Positions 21,793 through 29,168 of a DNA stretch of 29,759 nucleotides are shown piece by piece. Source of the DNA: JACVRM01 sp046262315 (lineage in GTDB: Bacteria; Actinomycetota; Thermoleophilia; Gaiellales; Gaiellaceae); the NCBI GenBank assembly GCA_046262315.1, contig JBHEMZ010000067.1:1-29759 (forward strand), read 5' to 3'. Position numbers and translations under genes: made by a program. The notes under the pieces were generated by a model that saw nothing but the letters and a program-made list of their open reading frames with translations, was not told the DNA's origin and searched no databases. Position 1 is the stretch's first letter. Each line of letters starts with the position of its first letter.

Positions 21793-22401
21793 GTGTTCCC
21801 ACCATCAGGGCGTAGCCATTCTTCGTTTGTCGGGATTCCGGCCCTCGCGGCCCTCTTCCTGGCTGCGCTCTTGCTGGCCGGCAGTGCCGACGCGGCCCTG
21901 CGCCGCGACGTGGGGGCGCTGCAAGAGCGCACCCCGGACGCGGGCCGGCGAGCCGCCGGGATCGCGTCAGCAGGCGACCTCGAGCTCGATCTCCTCCGGC
22001 AGCTGAACGTTTTGCGGGCGCGCTACCGGATGCGTCCGCTACGCCGCTCGCCCGCGCTTGCAGCGGCGGCCCGGTTCCACTCCCGCGCGATGGCCCAGGG
22101 CGGGTTCTTCGGTCACAGCTCGGCGGACGGAACGCCCTTCAACATGCGGGTGGAACGTTTCTACCTGCGACCGCGCTGGTGGCGCGAGTACGTCGTCGGC
22201 GAGAACCTCGTGCGCGGCTCGCACGACCTGGCGGCAAGCACCGTCCTGCGCCTGTGGCTCTCGAGCCCGCCGCACCGGCGAAACCTGCTCGGGAAGTGGC
22301 GTGAGGTCGGCTTCGGCGCAGTCCGGGCCACCGGAGCGCCGGGTGCGTTCGGCGGAGAGCGGGTCGCGATCGTCACCGCCGACTTCGGCATGCGCCGCTG
22401 A
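21793..22401 (+). CDS. CAP-domain (SCP/PR-1-like) secreted protein
   Basis: This 202-residue protein starts at GTG 21793 and has a signal peptide (ALAALFLAALLLAGSADA). The CAP domain covers about residues 65-200: LLRQLNVLRARYRMRPL, ARFHSRAMAQGGFFGHSS (first conserved His), YVVGENLVRG, the SPPHRRNLL region with REVGFGAV, and a closing strand RVAIVTADFGM. Bacterial CAP proteins are secreted and associated with the cell wall or spores; the activity of most is unknown. The gene follows the transpeptidase on the same strand and may be part of the same envelope programme. It converges with the minus-strand low-complexity gene end at 22492. Confidence 0.9.
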   Translation: MFPPSGRSHSSFVGIPALAALFLAALLLAGSADAALRRDVGALQERTPDAGRRAAGIASAGDLELDLLRQLNVLRARYRMRPLRRSPALAAAARFHSRAMAQGGFFGHSSADGTPFNMRVERFYLRPRWWREYVVGENLVRGSHDLAASTVLRLWLSSPPHRRNLLGKWREVGFGAVRATGAPGAFGGERVAIVTADFGMRR

Positions 22402-22491
22402 CCGGCGCGCGCTAGGCCGCGCTTACCGCCTGCGAGCAAAAGCGAGCAAGGCGAGGCGCCGCGCCGGCGCGCACAGGGGACGAGATGCGCA

Positions 22492-22974
22492 TCAGTCGTC
22501 CGGGAAGTCGGGTGGATCCTCGTCGCCGTCCCCGCCTGAACCGCCGCCTCCCGAGCCAGAATCCGAGCCGCCTGAGCCCGAGCTGCCAGAGCCCGAGCTG
22601 CCAGAGGCCGAGCTGCCAGAGGCCGAGTTGGACGCTGACCTAGTAGTGGTAGTCGTGGTTGTGTCGGAGGTCGTCGTCGTCGTGTCGCCGGACCCGCCTG
22701 GGGTTCTGCCGGAACGCATGCCGCCACGGTCGTCGGCCTTGGGGGAGCCGCTCGCATCGGAGGTGCCTCCGCCCTCGTCGCTCTTCGTCGGCGAGCCCGA
22801 GGGGCCTGAGCTCGCGGAGGAGCCGGAGCGGTTGTCGTTGTCGCCGCCGCGGGGATCTTCGCCACGGCGGTCCTCTCGCCTTACATCGGCTCGGGAGCCA
22901 CGATCTGCGGCCTCGCGCGGTGCGAGCTCGCCACTCTGCCGGATGCTGGTGGCCGGCAGGCCGACGGAGTTGCG
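22492..22974 (-). pseudogene. C-terminal part of an anchored Ser/Thr/Gly/Asp-rich protein, cut off by the inversion
   Basis: The minus strand is open here and encodes about 160 residues, beginning RNSVGLPATSIRQSGELAP and passing through GGDNDNRSGSSASS. It then becomes low-complexity (SGDTTTTTSDTTTTTTT, SGSSGSGSSGSGG) and ends EDPPDFPDD and TGA. There is no start codon or ribosome site at its upstream end; further upstream in this frame it is only the antisense of the kinase. Its missing N-terminus is very probably the plus-strand fragment at 23929 (see there). The joined product would be about 190 residues: one membrane helix plus an extracytoplasmic disordered tail. I know no family for it. 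The plus strand of this region is also open in a Pro/Glu-rich frame, which I regard as a shadow. Confidence 0.6.
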
Positions 22975-23901
22975 CGGCACGACGCTCTCGCGCTGGTCGG
23001 CTTCGGCGGAGTCGCGCTGGTGCTCGGGCTCCTGGCGGCCTGGTTGGTGGCCGGATCTCTGGCGCGCCCGCTCCGCAACCTGGCCGAAACCGCACATCGC
23101 ATCTCCGGCGGCGACCTGGAGTCGCGCGCGGCGGTCGAGGGGCCGCGCGAGCAGCGAGAGCTGGCCGGAGCGTTCAACGACATGACCGGCCGCCTGGCCG
23201 GCGTGCTCTCGGCGCAGCGCGAGTTCGTGGCCAACGCCTCTCACCAGTTGCGCACGCCGCTGACGGGACTGAGGCTACGGCTGGAGGGGGCCGCATTCAA
23301 GGCCCGTGACCCCGAGCTCGAGCTTCAAGCGGCGGAGGCCGAGACGGAGCGGCTCGCCCGCCTCCTCAACGGTTTGCTCGCGCTCGCGCGCGAGGGAGGA
23401 GACCCAGGCCCGGGCGCGCCCGTGGAGCTCTCGCGGGTCGCCGCGGAGGCGGCCGCACGCTGGGCGGGTCCCGCCCGTCGAGCGGGCCACGAGCTCGTGG
23501 TCGCCGGCGGCGGAGAGGCGGTCGTGCGCGCCTCTCGCGAGGACCTGGCAATGGCGCTCGACAATCTGATCGAGAACGCGCTCAACTACTCGCCACCGGG
23601 GACGCCGGTCAGGCTGGAGTGGCGCGCGAACGGCACGTGGGCGTCTCTCGCCGTCGCCGACGAGGGGCCCGGCCTCGCACCGGAGGAGAGCGAGCGCGTC
23701 TTCCAGCGCTTCTACCGCGGGAGCGCTGGGGTGGGCACGGACGGCACGGGTCTCGGCCTGGCCATCGTCGACAGCGTGGCGCGGCGCTGGGGAGGGCGGG
23801 CAGGGGCAACCTTGCCTGGTGCGGGCGGGGCGCGATTCGAGCTACTTCTGCCGCGCGCGGAAGCTTTGCCGGAGCCTGGCGAAGGCTTGCCCCCGGCTTA
23901 A
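22975..23901 (+). CDS. Sensor histidine kinase, C-terminal part (TM2, HAMP, HisKA, HATPase), separated from its N-terminus
   Basis: From about 22975 the plus strand encodes RHDALALVGFGGVALVLGLL and AAWLVAGSLARPL (second membrane helix and start of HAMP), then HAMP (LAETAHRISGGDLESRA), and HisKA with the phospho-acceptor His in FVANASHQLRTPLTGLRLRL. The HATPase domain follows, with N box DNLIENALNYSPPGTPV, G1 VADEGPGLAPEESERVF, F box and G2 GTGLGLAIVDSVA. It is a complete cytoplasmic kinase core of ~308 residues. No ATG/GTG precedes TM2; GTG 23020 lies inside TM2, so this half has no proper start and lacks TM1 and the sensor. Those parts are on the opposite strand at 24504 (see there). As it stands it is probably non-functional or unregulated. 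Confidence 0.85.
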   Translation, partial: RHDALALVGFGGVALVLGLLAAWLVAGSLARPLRNLAETAHRISGGDLESRAAVEGPREQRELAGAFNDMTGRLAGVLSAQREFVANASHQLRTPLTGLRLRLEGAAFKARDPELELQAAEAETERLARLLNGLLALAREGGDPGPGAPVELSRVAAEAAARWAGPARRAGHELVVAGGGEAVVRASREDLAMALDNLIENALNYSPPGTPVRLEWRANGTWASLAVADEGPGLAPEESERVFQRFYRGSAGVGTDGTGLGLAIVDSVARRWGGRAGATLPGAGGARFELLLPRAEALPEPGEGLPPA

Positions 23902-23928
23902 CCCAGGCACGGCTACCATCGGCCGCCG

Positions 23929-24021
23929 ATGACGTTCTCAGGCGCTTTCAAGGTGATCGCGGTCGGTCTCGCCGGCCTCGTCGCCGCCGGACTGACCGGC
24001 GTCGGGCTTTACGCCGCGTCG
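23929..24021 (+). pseudogene. N-terminal membrane anchor of the split low-complexity protein
   Basis: ATG 23929, 27 bases after the kinase stop, encodes MTFSGAFKVIAVGLAGLVAA and GLTGVGLYAAS, a clean single membrane helix with a short cytoplasmic lead. Past about 24021 the frame runs into the antisense of the kinase sensor domain and has no sensible continuation. Together with the minus-strand tail ending at 22492 it would make one protein directly downstream of the kinase. No clear ribosome site precedes it. Confidence 0.6.
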
Positions 24022-24504
24022 CCCGGCGTCGCGAATGGCGTCGAAGCTCTGCGTGACGCGGACGGCGCCCGTCGGCTTGCCTTCCAGCATCACGGGTGCC
24101 GCGGTCACGAGCAGTTCCTGCCCACCGAGGGAATCGCTCCGCCGCCGCTCCTGGACGGTCTTGCCCGTCGTGAGCGCGGCGGTGATCTCCGGACGGCTGC
24201 GGTAGGACGTCCCGCGCAGGCCGCTGCCCGCCGAGTCCGCGAGCAGCTTGCCCCGCCGCCCCACGATGATCACGCGACCTCCGAGATCCGCGGCAGCGTC
24301 GTTCGTCACCCGCTGGAGCTCGCCGCGCTGTTTGAGTCGCCCCGAGACCGAGGCCGCGATCACGTGTGCCTGGGACTCTGCGTGGGCCTTCGCCTCGGCC
24401 TCGGCGCGGCGCTCGAGGTTGAGCGCGAGCGGCAGCACGACCGCGACGATCACGAGCAGCAGCACGTAGGCGAACGCTGCGACGAGACGGCCGCGCAGGC
24501 CCAT
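23938..24504 (-). CDS. Sensor histidine kinase, N-terminal part (TM1 and periplasmic sensor), cut off from its kinase core
   Basis: ATG 24504 overlaps the response-regulator stop (TGATG), the normal coupling of a two-component operon. The product begins MGLRGRLVAAFAYVLLLVIV, the first membrane helix. An extracytoplasmic domain follows with the helix RRAEAEAKAHAESQAHVIAA, a PAS-like/dCache-like core (GGRVIIVGRRGKLLADSA, GTSYRSRPEITAAL) and the juxtamembrane strand GAVRVTQSFDAI (to about 24034). After that the sequence no longer resembles a kinase (RDAGRRGVKPDAG..), and it stops at 23938 without TM2, HAMP or catalytic domains. The missing remainder lies on the plus strand at 22975-23901. Confidence 0.82.
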   Translation of the reverse strand: MGLRGRLVAAFAYVLLLVIVAVVLPLALNLERRAEAEAKAHAESQAHVIAASVSGRLKQRGELQRVTNDAAADLGGRVIIVGRRGKLLADSAGSGLRGTSYRSRPEITAALTTGKTVQERRRSDSLGGQELLVTAAPVMLEGKPTGAVRVTQSFDAIRDAGRRGVKPDAGQSGGDEAGETDRDHLESA

Positions 24505-25223
24505 CAGCGCCGGGCCGAGAGCTCGTCCGCGGAGGCAAAGCGGAAGCCGACGCCGCGCGCCGTGTGGATGTAACGCGGCGTCGACGGGGCGTCGCGCAGC
24601 TTCTTCCGCAGCGACGCGACGTGCAGGTCGAGCGTCTTCGTGGAGCCGAACCAGGTTGTCTCCCAGACTTCCTCGATCAGCTTCTCGCGCTTTACGACCG
24701 CGCCCGCATGCCGCATGAGCATGTGCAGTAGGTCGAACTCCTTGCGGGACAGCTCGACCGGCCGGCCGGCCTGCGCCGCAGTTCGCGCAGCGGGGTTGAG
24801 CTGGAGGTCGCCGAGCTCGATGGCGCCGTCGGCGGGCCCTTCGCGGGCGGCGCCGGCACGTCGCAGCACGGCACGGATGCGGGCGACGACCTCGCGGGCG
24901 CTGAACGGCTTGACCACGTAGTCGTCGGCTCCGAGCTCGAGCCCGACGATCCGGTCCGCCTCCTCGCCGCGCGCGGTCAGCATGATGATCGGAACGTTCG
25001 AGCTCGCGCGGAGCTCGCGGCAGACGTCCCACCCGGAGCCGTCCGGGAGCATGAGGTCGAGCAGCACGAGATCGGGCTGAACCGTGCGCGCCAGCTCGAG
25101 CGCTTCGGCCGCAGTGCCAGCGACCCGCGGCTCGAAGCCGTCGCGCTCGAGCGCTTCCGCAAGCGGCTGCGTGATCGAGGTCTCGTCGTCGACGAGCAGG
25201 ACGGTGGGCCTACCGGGAGCCAT
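24504..25223 (-). CDS. OmpR/PhoB-family response regulator
   Basis: This 239-residue regulator has a receiver domain (residues ~5-120) and a winged-helix DNA-binding domain (~135-232). Receiver residues are the acidic pair in LLVDDE, the phospho-acceptor Asp in LVLLDLMLPDGSG (about 56), Thr in MLTARG and Lys in VKPFSAREV. The effector domain has the typical ELSRKEFDLLHMLMRHAG and RYIHTARGVGFRF. It would be phosphorylated by the kinase encoded next in the operon, which is split by the inversion. The start is ATG 25223, with TACACT (minus strand, 25235-25230) six bases upstream as a possible -10 for a leaderless transcript. The target genes are unknown; the neighbouring cupredoxin is one candidate. 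Confidence 0.94.
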   Translation of the reverse strand: MAPGRPTVLLVDDETSITQPLAEALERDGFEPRVAGTAAEALELARTVQPDLVLLDLMLPDGSGWDVCRELRASSNVPIIMLTARGEEADRIVGLELGADDYVVKPFSAREVVARIRAVLRRAGAAREGPADGAIELGDLQLNPAARTAAQAGRPVELSRKEFDLLHMLMRHAGAVVKREKLIEEVWETTWFGSTKTLDLHVASLRKKLRDAPSTPRYIHTARGVGFRFASADELSARR

Positions 25224-25257
25224 GCGGGCAGTGTACGGGCATTTGCAGGGAGTTCCT

Positions 25258-25280
25258 GCGGCCGGGGCGTGCCCGGCCGC
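25258..25280 (-). terminator. Hairpin after the cupredoxin gene
   Basis: GCGGCCGGG pairs perfectly with CCCGGCCGC around GCGTG, starting 17 bases beyond the cupredoxin stop on the minus strand. It lies between that stop and the response-regulator start, so it likely separates two transcripts. It lacks a U tract. Confidence 0.6.
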
Positions 25281-25296
25281 GGGATCCGACCCCGGC

Positions 25297-25653
25297 CTAG
25301 CGGGCGACGAAGCTCGTCTTCATGCCCGCTGTCGCGTGACCGCTGACGCCGCACCAGACCTGGTACTTCACGCCCTTCTTGAGCCTGGCCGTCAGCGTCG
25401 CCTTCGAACCGCCGGCGAGCATTTTGGACTTGAGGTTGAGGCCGCCGCCCTTCAAACGGAAGTCGTGGGGGATGCCGGCCACGTTCGTGACCACGAACTT
25501 GACGGTGCCGGCGCGAGGGACAGCCGAGAGCTTGATCTTGAAGTTGGTCTCCTTGACGGCGACCTTCTGAGCGGTGCCGGCGGCGGGGCTGGGAGCCGCG
25601 AACGCGGCGGCCAGCGCGAGCACCGGCAGCAGCGAGATGAGCTTCTTCTTCAC
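25297..25653 (-). CDS. Secreted cupredoxin (plastocyanin-like blue copper protein)
   Basis: This 118-residue protein has a signal peptide (MKKKLISLLPVLALAAAFAA) and a single cupredoxin domain. The type 1 copper ligands are seen: His in NVAGIPHDFRL, then Cys, His and Met in VWCGVSGHATAGMK (C-x4-H-x3-M). Two beta-strand regions (VAVKETNFKIKLSAVP and KATLTARLKKGVKYQVW) complete the fold. It would carry one electron or buffer copper outside the membrane. The start is GTG with GGAGGA seven bases upstream. It sits just upstream of the two-component genes on the same strand, with a hairpin between, so a regulatory link is possible but unproven. Confidence 0.9.
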   Translation of the reverse strand: MKKKLISLLPVLALAAAFAAPSPAAGTAQKVAVKETNFKIKLSAVPRAGTVKFVVTNVAGIPHDFRLKGGGLNLKSKMLAGGSKATLTARLKKGVKYQVWCGVSGHATAGMKTSFVAR

Positions 25654-25982
25654 GTCGTTTCCTCCTCGGTAGTCGGGACGAGCCCGAGCCTAGGAGCGCC
25701 CGACCCAGGGGTGGGCTAAGCGAGTGAAAGCCCTTCGTTCGGGTTTGGCAAACGGCTCCTCGTCATCGGGCCGGAATCTGCCACAGCAGGGGTCGGCCCT
25801 GCCGGCGCCGTCCGTGAGGATCGTCCCGGAACGCGACGTCCTCAACCGCCCAGCTCGGCATCGTGGCGCCACTGTGGTCGATCCCCTCTTCCCCGTCCCC
25901 GACCGCCAGACCGATCTGATCGACCGTCTCGAACGTCATCGGCACCCGGGTCAGCGGGCCTGCGTCATCGACGCTCACCTCT
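25654..25982. other. Intergenic region, no confident gene
   Basis: These 329 bases contain the cupredoxin promoter (minus strand) and a minus-strand open stretch encoding PSWAVEDVAFRDDPHGRRRQ. This faintly recalls the DVTF.ED end of ISAs1-type transposases, but is far too short and weak to call. Otherwise nothing is seen. Confidence 0.3.
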
Positions 25983-27284
25983 TTAGCGGGGTCCGACCAG
26001 GGTGTTCGCGCCAGATCCGATGCCCTGCTGGTCCGGCTCGATCGCGAACGCGACGTCCTCCTCGTCGTCGAACTCCCGCTCGGCGGCCGCTTCGAGCAGG
26101 CGCCGCTGCTTCTCAAGTGGGGCGCGCCGGTCGGGCGGCGCCGCTTCGACAAGGTCATCGAGCATTGCCCTGAGCCGACGTGTCACCTGAATCGACCCGG
26201 TCGCACGCTGACGGATCTCGTCCAGCGCGAGGTGGACGTACCCTTCCCAGGAAAGCGCCGGAATGACCGCGCGTAGCCGTCCAGCCTCGTCCGCGTGGAG
26301 GCCTGTGGGAAACGGGCGCGTGACCAACTGGCGCAGGCAGTCGTGGAGGCGATCGACTGCCTGAGTGGCGGTGGTGGGATCGCTGATCGCTTCCGAGAGC
26401 GAGCGCTCCGCCACATCGACGAGCAGGCGGAAGCCGTAGGAGATGTCCTGATGGAGCGTCCTCTCCGGCCCCAACGCCACCGCTTGGTCGAGGGCTTCGG
26501 AGTCCACCCTTGACCCGTCGCCGTAGACCGCGAAGAGCGGAGCCCCTTCGGGAACGAAGTCGCCGAGCCTGCGGAGCAGGACGATCACCGCGTCGGCTGC
26601 GCGCCCTACTTCCACGAGATCGTCGGCGTCGACCCGAAAGATCACGCCGTGAGTCGGCGCGGGGAGGATGCGATCTGGCTCGCCGGCGGGCTGTTCCTCG
26701 TTCGGGTCGCTCGCCGATGGCTGACGGGGATATAGCTCGTCGATGCGCTCGCGGATCTCGTCCCCCACCGACTGAATGATCGCCGCGACGCGCAGCGACT
26801 GGCCGATGTGGTGCACGTAGGAGACGAGCACCATGATGCTCACGATGATGAGCACGAAGGCGACCACGATCGCGAGCCCGGGCACGTAGCCCTCGTCGTC
26901 CCCACTCGCGCCCCGTACCTCGCGCATCACGAGCATCGCGTGGGCGAACGTGGCGACGAAGACTCCGATCGCGAGCTGGCTGGGGCGGTCGTGGATGACC
27001 TTGCGCAGCACGCGGGGCGAAAACTGGCCGACGGCGAGCTGGACGACGACCATCGTGATGGTGAGGACGAGACCGGTCAACGTGACCATCGAGGCAGCAA
27101 CCGTCGTGAGGATCGCGCGCGCTGCGTCCGGGTCGCCGGAAAGGCTGCGCGGTACCAGCGAGCCGCCGAAGGTGCGATCGAGCGCAATCGTTGCAAACGA
27201 CATCCCTGCCCCGGCGAGCACGCACAGGATCGGGACGAACCAGAGGCTCGAGCCCAGGTACGTGCGCACGCGGAAGAACGTCAC
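25983..27284 (-). CDS. DUF2254 family membrane protein
   Basis: This 433-residue protein starts MTFFRVRTYLGSSLWFVPIL. It has four membrane segments: LWFVPILCVLAGAGMSFATI, VTLTGLVLTITMVVVQLAVG, QLAIGVFVATFAHAMLV and GLAIVVAFVLIIVSIMVLVSY. A VHHIGQSLRV motif and a large cytoplasmic C-terminal half of helices and strands follow (ADAVIVLLRRLGDFVPEGAP and AVDRLHDCLRQLV), which together match the DUF2254 family of predicted membrane proteins. The function is not known to me; some are near ion transporters, as here. The start is GTG 27284. A 429-base leader separates it from the antiporter gene upstream on the same strand. Confidence 0.9.
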   Translation of the reverse strand: MTFFRVRTYLGSSLWFVPILCVLAGAGMSFATIALDRTFGGSLVPRSLSGDPDAARAILTTVAASMVTLTGLVLTITMVVVQLAVGQFSPRVLRKVIHDRPSQLAIGVFVATFAHAMLVMREVRGASGDDEGYVPGLAIVVAFVLIIVSIMVLVSYVHHIGQSLRVAAIIQSVGDEIRERIDELYPRQPSASDPNEEQPAGEPDRILPAPTHGVIFRVDADDLVEVGRAADAVIVLLRRLGDFVPEGAPLFAVYGDGSRVDSEALDQAVALGPERTLHQDISYGFRLLVDVAERSLSEAISDPTTATQAVDRLHDCLRQLVTRPFPTGLHADEAGRLRAVIPALSWEGYVHLALDEIRQRATGSIQVTRRLRAMLDDLVEAAPPDRRAPLEKQRRLLEAAAEREFDDEEDVAFAIEPDQQGIGSGANTLVGPR

Positions 27285-27713
27285 GGCGGCAGTCTGCCCG
27301 CTGCGCGGCTCCCGAATCGCAGCGCGGAATCCGGCGCGTGGGGCGCGGCTCCGTCAGCGGGACCGGGGCCGGTCCTTGGATTACGAAATTCGCCGTCGGC
27401 CGACGGGCTTGGCCTGCCGCTCCCGATGACCGCGCAAAAATCGCGCGGATGTAGGCGTGACTCGCGCGCACTGGCGCGAGTCGAACCTTGCGCGGATGAG
27501 GTCGTGGAACCTGGCAGTGGGAGCACGTGCGGACGCGCGTCGAAACACGAGCCCGCGCAGCGAGGGAACGACGCGGGTCGGAACCTATCCGACAATCCGT
27601 TATCGACGCCGTGCTTGGTTCACGTCGCTCCGAGAAACGGTCGCCTCGGGTGATGACGACCGAGCCCCCGCGGACGGTCCTGTCGGCGCGCCATACGATG
27701 CCGACCGTAGCCC
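27285..27713 (-). other. Long untranslated leader of the DUF2254 gene with two strong hairpins
   Basis: No gene is seen in these 429 bases. Two perfect stems lie close together: CCGCGC/GCGCGG (27430-27448, loop AAAAATC) and GACTCGCGC/GCGCGAGTC (27459-27482, loop GCACTG). The string GCGCGGATG occurs twice on the plus strand (27443-27451 and about 27490-27498), flanking the second stem. These may form a structured 5' leader for DUF2254, or the terminator of the antiporter gene 230 bases upstream. Confidence 0.4.
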
Positions 27714-29168
27714 TCAGATGCGTCGGCGCCAGCGCGCGAACACGTCCTCGAGGTCGGCGCGCCTCGAGCGTGGCACGAGAATAAAAAGGCGATCGCCGGG
27801 TCTGACCACGGTGCTCCCACGAGGCGGAATCGTCTCGCCCTGGCGCGCGACTACCGCGACGAGCGCGGTGCGTGGCAGCCCGAGCTCGCGGACGGCGGCA
27901 CCGGCGATCGAATGATCCGACGCGACCGCGAAGTCAACGAGCTCAAGCGAGCCGAGCGCATCCACCTCGAGCGGCGGCGGGACGATCGCCGGCCCGGGCG
28001 ACACGACCCCGAGCCGCTCGGCGAGGCGCTCGAGCGTCGTCCCCTGGATAAGCGTTGAGACGACAACGACGAAAAACACCGCGTTGAAGATGGTCTCGCG
28101 GCTCCCGATGTCTGAGGAGAGCACGAATGTGCCCAGCACGATCGGCACCGCTCCGCGCAGTCCCGCCCAGCCGAGGAGCGCGCGCTCGTGCGCGGTGAAG
28201 TCGCTGAACGCGGTCGAAACCCAGACCGCTGCCGGGCGCGCGACGAGTACGAGGAGAGCGGCGAGCAGGAGGCCGGAAAGTGCGACGCCCGGCAAGTCGC
28301 GGGGGAAAACGAGCAGTCCGAGCACGACGAACATCGCCACCTGCGCGAGGAAAGCGAGGCCCTCGTGAAAGGCGACCAGCTGCCGGCGGTACCGGGACGG
28401 CGTACTGCCGACGGCGAGGCCGACGAGGTAGACGGCGAGGAAGCCGCTGCCGCCCACGATGTCCGCCGCGCCGAACGAGAGCGCGCCCGCAGCGACTGAC
28501 GCAACCGGAGCGAACGCACCGATCGCCTGCGGAATGCGCGCGAACGTCCACATTGCAGCGGCACCCAGGGCCAGGCCAACGACGAGGCCGATTCCGAGCT
28601 GTTGAACGACGAGCAGCGCGAGGTCGCGAAACCCGAACGCCGGTTCCTGAATCCACTCGATTAGGCCGATAGTGAGCGCGATGGCCATCGGGTCGTTGCC
28701 GCCCGTTTCCGCCTCCAACGTGCGCGCGATCCGGCGCCGGATACTCGTATACCGGAGCGTGGCGAAGACGGCAGCCCCGTCCGTCGAGGCAACGACTGCG
28801 CCGAGTAGGACCGACTCAAGCCATGAAAGGTCGAAGAGGAGGTAGGCTGCGACGCCGGTCGAAACGGCGCTCACGGCGACGCCGACCGTGCTCAGCAGCG
28901 CGGCTGGGACGGCGACCTGGCGGAGCCGGCGCCACGAGGTCGAGAGGCCGCCCTCGAAGAGGATGGCGGCGAGGCCGACGACGCCTACCGCGCGCGCGAG
29001 CTCTACGTCGTCGAACTCGATCCCGCCCGGCCCGTCCGATCCGAGCACCATTCCGAGCGCTAGGAACGCGACAAGCGACGGGACGCCCGCACGGGACGCC
29101 CCTAGTGCGACGAGGATGCTCGCCGCCAGCACAGCGCCGACGAGAAGCAGGATCAGTCCTTCGTCCAC
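27714..29168 (-). CDS. CPA1-type K+(Na+)/H+ antiporter with C-terminal RCK_C domain
   Basis: This 484-residue cation/proton antiporter has about 12 membrane helices (residues ~5-385). Family marks are the GLAAILFEGGLSTSW segment, the ion-site region VVASTDGAAVFATLR (Asp in TDGA, as in KefC/NhaP2-like proteins), ETGGNDPMAIALTIG with the ND-P motif, and LRGAVPIVLGTF. The C-terminal ~70 residues (DFAVASDHSIAGAAVRELGL to PGDRLFILVP) are an RCK_C/TrkA-C ligand-binding domain, as in CvrA/NhaP2 proteins, giving nucleotide or ion gating. It exports K+ or Na+ in exchange for protons. The start is GTG 29168. K+ preference is inferred from the RCK_C domain. Confidence 0.92.
   Translation of the reverse strand: MDEGLILLLVGAVLAASILVALGASRAGVPSLVAFLALGMVLGSDGPGGIEFDDVELARAVGVVGLAAILFEGGLSTSWRRLRQVAVPAALLSTVGVAVSAVSTGVAAYLLFDLSWLESVLLGAVVASTDGAAVFATLRYTSIRRRIARTLEAETGGNDPMAIALTIGLIEWIQEPAFGFRDLALLVVQQLGIGLVVGLALGAAAMWTFARIPQAIGAFAPVASVAAGALSFGAADIVGGSGFLAVYLVGLAVGSTPSRYRRQLVAFHEGLAFLAQVAMFVVLGLLVFPRDLPGVALSGLLLAALLVLVARPAAVWVSTAFSDFTAHERALLGWAGLRGAVPIVLGTFVLSSDIGSRETIFNAVFFVVVVSTLIQGTTLERLAERLGVVSPGPAIVPPPLEVDALGSLELVDFAVASDHSIAGAAVRELGLPRTALVAVVARQGETIPPRGSTVVRPGDRLFILVPRSRRADLEDVFARWRRRI

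Larger units (their letters stand above)
22972..24033. other. Inferred ~1.06-kb inverted segment
   Basis: Reversing this segment rejoins two genes at once. The kinase becomes N-half ..VTQSFDAI plus RHDALALVGF.. (about 465 residues, minus strand). The anchored protein becomes ..GVGLYAAS plus RNSVGLPATS.. (about 190 residues). The order then becomes response regulator, kinase, anchored protein, all on the minus strand. Left breakpoint is about 22971-22978 and right about 24021-24034. No long inverted repeat is visible at the ends; CGCGGC occurs inverted at 22973-22978 and 24013-24018, but joining there is out of frame. It may be a genuine inversion or an assembly error. Confidence 0.7.

Noticed and set aside
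22161..23185. Long open frames on both strands over the repetitive region, including a Pro/Glu-rich plus-strand frame (PEPELPEPELPEAELPEAE) and a Thr/Ala/Arg-rich minus-strand frame
   Set aside because: They are alternative frames of the same repetitive DNA. The Ser/Gly/Asp-rich minus frame ends properly, fits the split gene and converges cleanly with the CAP gene; the others run across the CAP or kinase genes.
25763..25982. Possible ISAs1-type transposase end (VEDVAFRDDPHG)
   Set aside because: Only about ten residues resemble the motif, no catalytic residues, terminal repeats or target duplication are seen, and the frame continues as antisense of DUF2254.
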